10,027 nucleotides of DNA from DTU078 sp033808535 (GTDB taxonomy: Bacteria; Bacillota; Clostridia; Oscillospirales; CAG-272): NCBI GenBank assembly GCA_033808535.1, contig JAPXNL010000077.1, forward strand, positions 1 to 10,027. The letters run 5' to 3'. Position 1 is the stretch's first letter. The number at the start of each line of letters is the position of its first letter. This document shows, piece after piece, positions 6,532 through 10,027 of the stretch. Both the position numbers and the translations under genes were made by a program. The notes below the pieces were generated by a model. That model had not been told where the DNA came from and made no database searches. It saw only the letters and a list, made by a program, of their open reading frames with translations.

Positions 6532-6752
6532 GGACTTTCGTCCTCGCTTTCTTCTACATATTCGAGTATATCATGCGGCTGGCAGCGCAGGACACGGCAT
6601 ATCGCGTCGAGTGTGGAAAATCGTATGGCTTTTGCTTTGTTGTTTTTTAATATCGAGAGGTTTGCCTGCGTGATCCCGACACGCTCCGACAACTCCCCAA
6701 GCGATATCTTGCGTTTTGCCATCATTACGTCCAGATTTACGATAATCGGCAT
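6528..6752 (-). CDS. Small XRE-family regulator, YozG/HTH_26-like
   Basis: DNA-binding protein of 74 residues, almost only a helix-turn-helix domain: IIVNLDVMMAKRKISLGELS, then ERVGITQANLSILKNNKAKA (23-42) with recognition helix near 28-37, then STLDAICRVLRCQPHDILEY. This closely follows the YozG-like Cro/C1 subgroup (PF13443). I choose ATG at 6752 because GAGG lies eight bases upstream; the GTG at 6761 would overlap that SD. The start is ten bases after the stop of the DUF2975 gene and its end overlaps the next gene by four bases, so it is the middle of a tight operon. Small regulators of this type usually sit beside DUF2975 proteins. It may control its own promoter near 7293-7321, where phased repeats are seen; that target is inferred. 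Confidence 0.92.
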   Translation of the reverse strand: MPIIVNLDVMMAKRKISLGELSERVGITQANLSILKNNKAKAIRFSTLDAICRVLRCQPHDILEYVEESEDESP

Positions 6753-6762
6753 TTTAGGCACC

Positions 6763-7260
6763 TCAAATCGTAAAGTCGTTTTCGCGCTTCAGTTCGACCG
6801 CTTCCTCGAAGCTGTTCTTCACCACGCGCAGTATAGTGCCCATAAACGCACAGGCAAACGCCATGGCAAACGCCACGAGAAAATAGAACCCGAAAGCGAA
6901 AAACACAACACATTCCGCATAGCAGCACCACGAGATTATCCGCAGCGAGCGCACATTCTCATCGCAGAACACCTCGCCTGCGCGTATTCGCCGCAGCAGG
7001 AAAAACAGGCTGATATCCGCCGTAAACGCGGGCAGCAGCGCGGTATAGAGGTTCACCATTGTAGGGACAAACAGCCAGTCGGGGCGCTTGTAAATCTCAA
7101 GATAGAATCTGAACATCGACGGCAGCAGAAATACCGCCGCAACAAGCGCCGCAAACACAATGATAACCATGACCTGTGAGACCGCGGCGGAAAGCGACTT
7201 GTGCCGCATTGCTCTGTTCAGCGCGTTATCCATGTTTTGCTGCGATTTATTGTCATTCAT
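6763..7260 (-). CDS. DUF2975 family membrane protein
   Basis: Membrane protein of 165 residues with four hydrophobic segments (about 27-46, 64-84, 108-124 and 126-143). The C-terminal signature LRVVKNSFEEAVELKRENDFTI (about 144-165) and the NVRSLRIISWCC segment before helix three match what I know of DUF2975 (PF11188). Molecular function is unknown. The ATG at 7260 is the first start after the promoter, but its SD is poor; an internal ATG at 7233 has none, so 7260 is preferred with moderate confidence. It is the first gene of the operon with the YozG-like regulator, a pairing common in Bacillota, so the membrane protein may influence the regulator. That link is inference. Confidence 0.88.
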   Translation of the reverse strand: MNDNKSQQNMDNALNRAMRHKSLSAAVSQVMVIIVFAALVAAVFLLPSMFRFYLEIYKRPDWLFVPTMVNLYTALLPAFTADISLFFLLRRIRAGEVFCDENVRSLRIISWCCYAECVVFFAFGFYFLVAFAMAFACAFMGTILRVVKNSFEEAVELKRENDFTI

Positions 7261-7292
7261 TCGCTTTAAATGCCGCCTTTCCGTTTTTCCTT

Positions 7293-7321
7293 ATTATAGC
7301 ATATCTATTATCGAGTGTCAA
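7293..7321 (-). promoter_or_regulatory. Perfect consensus promoter of the DUF2975 operon
   Basis: Minus-strand TTGACA (7321-7316) and TATAAT (7298-7293) are exact consensus hexamers with a 17-base spacer and an extended-10 TGC. Unregulated, it should be among the strongest sigma-A promoters. Phased direct repeats (7306-7354) overlap its spacer and lie upstream of its -35 box, suggesting repression or activation. Confidence 0.92.
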
Positions 7322-7354
7322 GAGTATTTTATCGTTATTCGATATATTTTATCC
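7306..7354. repeat. Three phased short repeats around the DUF2975 promoter
   Basis: TATTATCG (7306-7313), TTTTATCG (7327-7334) and TTTTATCC (7347-7354) begin 21 and 20 bp apart, about two helical turns. The last two share the exact nonamer TATTTTATC (7325-7333, 7345-7353). The first lies in the promoter spacer, the others upstream of the -35 box. TATCG (7330-7334) and CGATA (7340-7344) also form a small inverted repeat. Possible operator or AT-rich UP element. Confidence 0.45.
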
Positions 7355-7392
7355 CCAATACAATATATGCACTATATGGCCCGTCTATGCAT

Positions 7393-7419
7393 AAAAAAAG
7401 AGCCGCCGAAAAGCGGCTC
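7393..7419 (-). terminator. Rho-independent terminator of the his-kinase operon
   Basis: GAGCCGC (7400-7406) and GCGGCTC (7413-7419) form a perfect 7-bp stem with a six-base loop; on the minus strand T7 follows (complement of 7393-7399). No T-run exists on the plus strand. It lies about 140 bases past the sugar kinase stop and shields the DUF2975 promoter from read-through. Confidence 0.88.
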
Positions 7420-7546
7420 ATAATGAATTGGATTTTCTGTAAACGTAATACCACACATCACCGTCGGGATACGCACGGTCAAAGCGAAATCCGGCTCTTT
7501 CAAATACTTTTTTGCGAGGGTAGCTGACTTCCGAGCCAGCCGATTT
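7418..7546 (-). pseudogene. C-terminal fragment of a lost gene, possibly GNAT acetyltransferase
   Basis: Between the kinase stop and the terminator, the minus strand holds a 42-codon open stretch without a start codon, bounded upstream by an in-frame stop (7547-7549). Its peptide contains SYPRKKVFERAGFRFDRAYP and then GDVWYYVYRKSNSL, ending at a stop that overlaps the terminator stem. The FERAGF segment resembles the end of GNAT acetyltransferases (the R-V-F-E-K-A-G-F-like helix), and the aromatic-rich ending looks like a real final strand. Most likely the 5' part was deleted and this tail plus its terminator remained. A different overlapping frame (7372-7554) looks random. Family assignment is tentative. 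Confidence 0.4.
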
Positions 7547-7557
7547 TCATACACATG

Positions 7558-8589
7558 TCAGCGCTCAGAGCGTCCGGAGCCGAACGCCAGTGTCCGAACC
7601 TCGCTTTCGCTCACATGGTTCATGTCGCCCTCTATCGTATGCTTGAGCGCGCATGCCGCCGCCGCAAATTCTACCGCCGCAAATTCTACCGTATCGCCGC
7701 ACGGTATATCTTTCTGCAGCGACCATATCAGCCCGGCGCTGAACGCGTCGCCCCCGCCGACGCGGTCGACAATGAGAAGCTCGTAAATCCGTGAACTGCA
7801 GGCACAGTTTGTGTCGCGGTCATACAGCACCGCGGCGAAACGGTTTTCAGAGGCCGATATCGTGCGGCGTATCGTCACGGCAACTTTGCTGCAGCCGAAC
7901 CGCTGCGCCACCTGCCCGGCAACATATGCTGCACTGTCAAACGATATAGCGTCGCCGCCGCCGGGCTTTTCCGCTTTTATGCTGAACAGCAGTCCGGCGT
8001 GCTCCTCGTTTATGATGCAGACATCCGTCTGTGAGAGCAGTTCTGCCAAAACCGCACCTGCTTTGTCCGCCGGCCACAGCGCGCGTCGGTAGTTGACGTC
8101 GCAGCTCACTGTTATGCCGCGCTGTTTTGCAGCAGCAACAGCGTCAGAACAGATTTTTGCTATATTCTCGCCCAATGCCGGCGTTATGCCCGTGAAGTGG
8201 AACCATCCGGCGCCTTCCAGAATAGTGTCCCAGTCGTAGTCGCCGGATTGCGACAGCGCGAACGCCGAACCTGCGCGGTCGTATATGACCTTCGGCGGGC
8301 GGTCTGAAGCGCCGCGCTCGCAGAAATAGATCCCGAGCCGCTCTCCTCCGCGTGCAATAAAACGCGTGTCCACGCCCCAGCGGCGCAGCTCGCATATCGC
8401 CGCCTCGCCGATGGCATGTCCGGGCAGGCGTGTAACATACGCGCTCTCTGTGCCGAGTTCCGCAAGCGCCACCGCGACGTTGGCTTCCGCACCGCCGTAG
8501 TATGCGTCAAACGACGCCGCCTGTTCAAAGCGCCCGAACCCCGGCGGGCTGAGCCGCAGCATTATCTCGCCGAAACAGACTGTTCTCAA
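7558..8589 (-). CDS. PfkB-family sugar kinase, 2-keto-3-deoxygluconate kinase-like
   Basis: Cytosolic ribokinase-family enzyme of 343 residues that would transfer phosphate from ATP to a sugar acid, by similarity 2-keto-3-deoxygluconate (KDG) to KDPG. Seen: GGAEANVAVALAELG (32-46) of PfkB signature 1; YDRAGSAFA (103-111) and CDVNYRRALW (163-172), typical of KdgK-like enzymes; and signature 2 DRVGGGDAFSAGL (275-287) with catalytic base Asp281. The start is TTG at 8589 with a strong GGAGGAG six bases upstream; the protein begins RTVCFGEIMLRL as the family does. It starts 15 bases after the hisE stop on the same strand, so it is probably co-transcribed with the his genes. No KDPG aldolase or uronate gene is in view, so the substrate may differ. 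Near the C-terminus VEFAA is doubled (301-310) by a 15-bp tandem repeat, lengthening a helix beside the nucleotide pocket; activity might be affected. Confidence 0.85.
   Translation of the reverse strand: MRTVCFGEIMLRLSPPGFGRFEQAASFDAYYGGAEANVAVALAELGTESAYVTRLPGHAIGEAAICELRRWGVDTRFIARGGERLGIYFCERGASDRPPKVIYDRAGSAFALSQSGDYDWDTILEGAGWFHFTGITPALGENIAKICSDAVAAAKQRGITVSCDVNYRRALWPADKAGAVLAELLSQTDVCIINEEHAGLLFSIKAEKPGGGDAISFDSAAYVAGQVAQRFGCSKVAVTIRRTISASENRFAAVLYDRDTNCACSSRIYELLIVDRVGGGDAFSAGLIWSLQKDIPCGDTVEFAAVEFAAAACALKHTIEGDMNHVSESEVRTLAFGSGRSER
7659..7691. repeat. 15-bp in-frame tandem duplication in the sugar kinase
   Basis: GCCGCAAATTCTACC is repeated directly (7661-7675, 7676-7690), with identity reaching from 7659 to 7691 at a 15-bp period. 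On the coding strand it doubles five residues, giving VEFAAVEFAAAACALK where relatives usually have a single VEFA-type segment. Confidence 0.9.
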
Positions 8590-8604
8590 AGCTAACTCCT
8601 CCCG

Positions 8605-8946
8605 TCAGGTGTTCTTGTCGACGGTTTTCATCTTTTTCAGGTTGTGCATCTTCTTTGACCGCGCGTCAAGTTCTGCAAAAATATCGTCGGGCGTAAGCCC
8701 CCGTTCAGCCATCAGCACGATTATATGGTAGATAAGATCGCAAATCTCGCCGGTGAGCGCATCGCTGTCGCCGTTTTTGGCGGCTATTATCGTCTCAGCG
8801 CATTCCTCGCCGATCTTTTTCAATATTTTGTCCAGCCCTGCTTCAAACAGATAACAGGTGTATGAGCCTTCCTCATGCATGCCCTTGCGCGACATTACCA
8901 CGCCGGAAAGGTTGCGAATAATGTCGCCGCCGTTTATGTTGTCCAT
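8605..8946 (-). CDS. hisE: Phosphoribosyl-ATP pyrophosphatase
   Basis: Second step of histidine biosynthesis: hydrolyses PR-ATP to PR-AMP and pyrophosphate in the cytosol. The 113-residue protein is all-helical and has the MazG-like metal-binding residues of the family: EECAE (47-51) and E67-x-x-D70 in GEICDLIYH, followed by the conserved RGLTPDDIFAELDARS (82-97). Length is normal for monofunctional HisE. I choose ATG at 8946, where homology begins; an upstream frame to 9006 only reads the hisI 3' end out of frame. It overlaps hisI by 13 bases and its SD is weak (GGCGG), which suggests coupling to hisI translation. hisE and hisI being separate genes, rather than one fused hisIE, is a real feature here. 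Confidence 0.95.
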   Translation of the reverse strand: MDNINGGDIIRNLSGVVMSRKGMHEEGSYTCYLFEAGLDKILKKIGEECAETIIAAKNGDSDALTGEICDLIYHIIVLMAERGLTPDDIFAELDARSKKMHNLKKMKTVDKNT

Positions 8947-9281
8947 TTTCCGCCGTTCTCTCCCGTTAAGTTTCGGTAAAAGCAGGAGCGGTTGCCCGTG
9001 TGACATGCCGCTCCGGTTTGGTTCACCAGTATCAGCAGTGTATCGCAGTCGCAGTCGTAGCGTATTTCGCGCACATGCTGGATGTGCCCGGAGGTCGCCC
9101 CTTTATGCCACAACTCGCCGCGCGACCGCGACCAAAACCAGGTCTGTCCGCTATCAAGCGTCAGCCGCAGCGAATCTTCGTTCATATATGCGAGCATCAA
9201 TACCTCAAGTGTATCCGCATCCTGCACAATCGCCGGTATCAGCTCGCTTTTCTCAAAGAAGCGGTCTAAATCGACGCTCAT
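8934..9281 (-). CDS. hisI: Phosphoribosyl-AMP cyclohydrolase
   Basis: Third step of histidine biosynthesis: opens the purine ring of PR-AMP to give ProFAR. The 115-residue protein carries the family landmarks: AYMNEDSL (31-38), TWFWSRSRGELWHKGATSGH (47-66), the Mg site DCDCD (76-80), and zinc ligands including Cys93 in ACHTG and Cys100 in NRSCFY. It is the short monofunctional form without a HisE domain. The ATG at 9281 overlaps the hisF stop as ATGA and is preceded by GGAGGGCGGAG, a strong SD, so translation is coupled to hisF. An upstream extension to 9482 is only hisF read in another frame. Confidence 0.96.
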   Translation of the reverse strand: MSVDLDRFFEKSELIPAIVQDADTLEVLMLAYMNEDSLRLTLDSGQTWFWSRSRGELWHKGATSGHIQHVREIRYDCDCDTLLILVNQTGAACHTGNRSCFYRNLTGENGGKWTT

Positions 9282-10027
9282 GCTCCGCCCTCCGCGCTTC
9301 TGCGAACAGGTATCCCGTGACGGGCAAGGCAGTCCTTTACCTCTCCCACGGTCAGCTCGCGGTAGTGGAAAAGTGTCGCGGCGAGCGCTGCGTCGCAGCC
9401 GGTTTGTAAAAACACCTCCACAAAATGCTCTGCGGTGCCGCCGCCGCCCGACGCAATGACCGGAATCTTCACCGTATCGCACACCGCGCGGGTCAGTTCT
9501 ATGTCAAAACCTGCTTTTGTGCCGTCGGTGTCCATGGATGTAAGCAGAATCTCGCCTGCCCCGAGTGACTCGGCTTGAGCCGCCCACTCAAGCGCGTCTA
9601 TGCCCATGTCAATCCGCCCGCCGTTGCGGTAGACTGTCCAGCCTCCGTCCGGACGGCGTTTTGCGTCGATTGCGACAACCACGCACTGCGAGCCGAATTT
9701 GTCCGCGGCTCGGCTGATGAGCTCCGGTTCAAGCAATGCCGCCGTGTTTACCGCGACTTTATCCGCGCCCACGCGCAGCAGCGCGCGAAAATCGTCGGTG
9801 CTCCTCACCCCGCCGCCGACGGTAAGGGGCATGAACACCTCGCGGGCAGTGCGCTCCACAACATCGATGATAGTATCGCGCTGCTCGTGCGATGCGGTTA
9901 TGTCAAGGAAAACAAGCTCGTCGGCACCCTGGCTGTTGTAATAGCGCGCTATCTCGACCGGATCGCCCGCATCGCGCAGGTTGACAAATTTTACGCCCTT
10001 TACAACCCTGCCGTCCTTGACGTCAAG
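9278..10027 (-). CDS. hisF: Imidazole glycerol phosphate synthase cyclase subunit, 5' end outside window
   Basis: HisF with glutaminase HisH converts PRFAR and ammonia to IGP and AICAR, linking histidine and purine synthesis. The window holds 249 codons, open to the right edge; the fragment begins LDVKDGRVVKGVKFVNLRDA, which normally starts near residue 10, so roughly nine residues are missing. Both catalytic aspartates are visible: Asp2 of the fragment (Asp11 in the usual numbering) and Asp121 in VAIDAKR (Asp130). Phosphate-binding loops VGGGVRS and IASGGGG and the conserved SMDTDGTKAGFD are intact, so a (beta-alpha)8 barrel is expected. It ends by overlapping hisI by four bases. The internal GTG at 9859 is not the start, because homology continues upstream. 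hisH and hisA probably lie beyond the window. Confidence 0.97.
   Translation of the reverse strand, partial: LDVKDGRVVKGVKFVNLRDAGDPVEIARYYNSQGADELVFLDITASHEQRDTIIDVVERTAREVFMPLTVGGGVRSTDDFRALLRVGADKVAVNTAALLEPELISRAADKFGSQCVVVAIDAKRRPDGGWTVYRNGGRIDMGIDALEWAAQAESLGAGEILLTSMDTDGTKAGFDIELTRAVCDTVKIPVIASGGGGTAEHFVEVFLQTGCDAALAATLFHYRELTVGEVKDCLARHGIPVRRSAEGGA

Noticed and set aside
6753..6761. GTG at 6761 as start of the YozG-like regulator
   Set aside because: It overlaps the SD sequence itself, while the ATG at 6752 has ideal SD spacing and starts MPIIVNLDVM, as relatives do.
7372..7554. 60-residue minus-strand open frame over the terminator
   Set aside because: It reads straight through the terminator hairpin and has no SD or family features; the neighbouring frame (7418-7546) is the one that looks like former coding sequence.
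8947..9006. 20-residue N-terminal extension of hisE
   Set aside because: It overlaps the hisI coding region in another frame and lies outside the HisE homology.

Overview
The window looks like chromosomal DNA from an anaerobic member of the Bacillota, probably class Clostridia. Supporting this are a GC-rich coding style with AT-rich intergenic DNA, strong Shine-Dalgarno (SD) sites, near-consensus sigma-A promoters, hisI and hisE as separate small genes, and gene families typical of that group (NagD-like HAD, the COG4586/4587/3694 ABC exporter, DUF2975 with a YozG-like regulator). The taxon is an inference; there is no rRNA or marker gene to test it. I see no rRNA, tRNA, CRISPR array, transposase or phage gene.

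Layout, left to right. (1) A NagD-like HAD-IIA phosphatase (67-873, +) converges on (2) an XRE-family regulator with a long helical C-terminal region (994-2100, -); a hairpin at 914-959 separates them and can terminate both. (3) A 336-bp divergent intergenic region (2101-2436) carries back-to-back promoters and several palindromes, and separates the regulator from (4) a three-gene ABC exporter operon (2437-4838, +): ATPase plus two dissimilar ABC-2-type permeases. A second two-way terminator (4853-4892) follows. (5) On the minus strand, a tightly coupled operon DUF2975 membrane protein - small XRE regulator - large DUF4153/DUF4173-like membrane protein (7260 down to 4891) is driven by a perfect TTGACA-17-TATAAT promoter with phased repeats around it. 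(6) A short intergenic stretch (7261-7557) holds that promoter, the terminator of the next operon and what looks like a C-terminal gene fragment. (7) On the minus strand, the tail of a histidine biosynthesis operon, hisF (cut by the window end) - hisI - hisE, runs into a PfkB-family sugar kinase resembling 2-keto-3-deoxygluconate kinase.

How they work together. HisF, HisI and HisE belong to one pathway, and their genes overlap, so the proteins are probably made together. The kinase is placed as if co-transcribed with them although its usual role is sugar-acid breakdown. The ABC trio forms one exporter of unknown substrate, and the divergent XRE protein is the obvious candidate regulator. The DUF2975/HTH/DUF4153 set is a conserved-looking but uncharacterised membrane-plus-regulator module.

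The most unusual points are the operator-like architecture of the divergent region, the phased repeats around the DUF2975 promoter, three independent short tandem duplications (13, 27 and 15 bp) inside coding 3' ends, and the sugar kinase appended to the his genes. I found no clearly new defence or mobile system.
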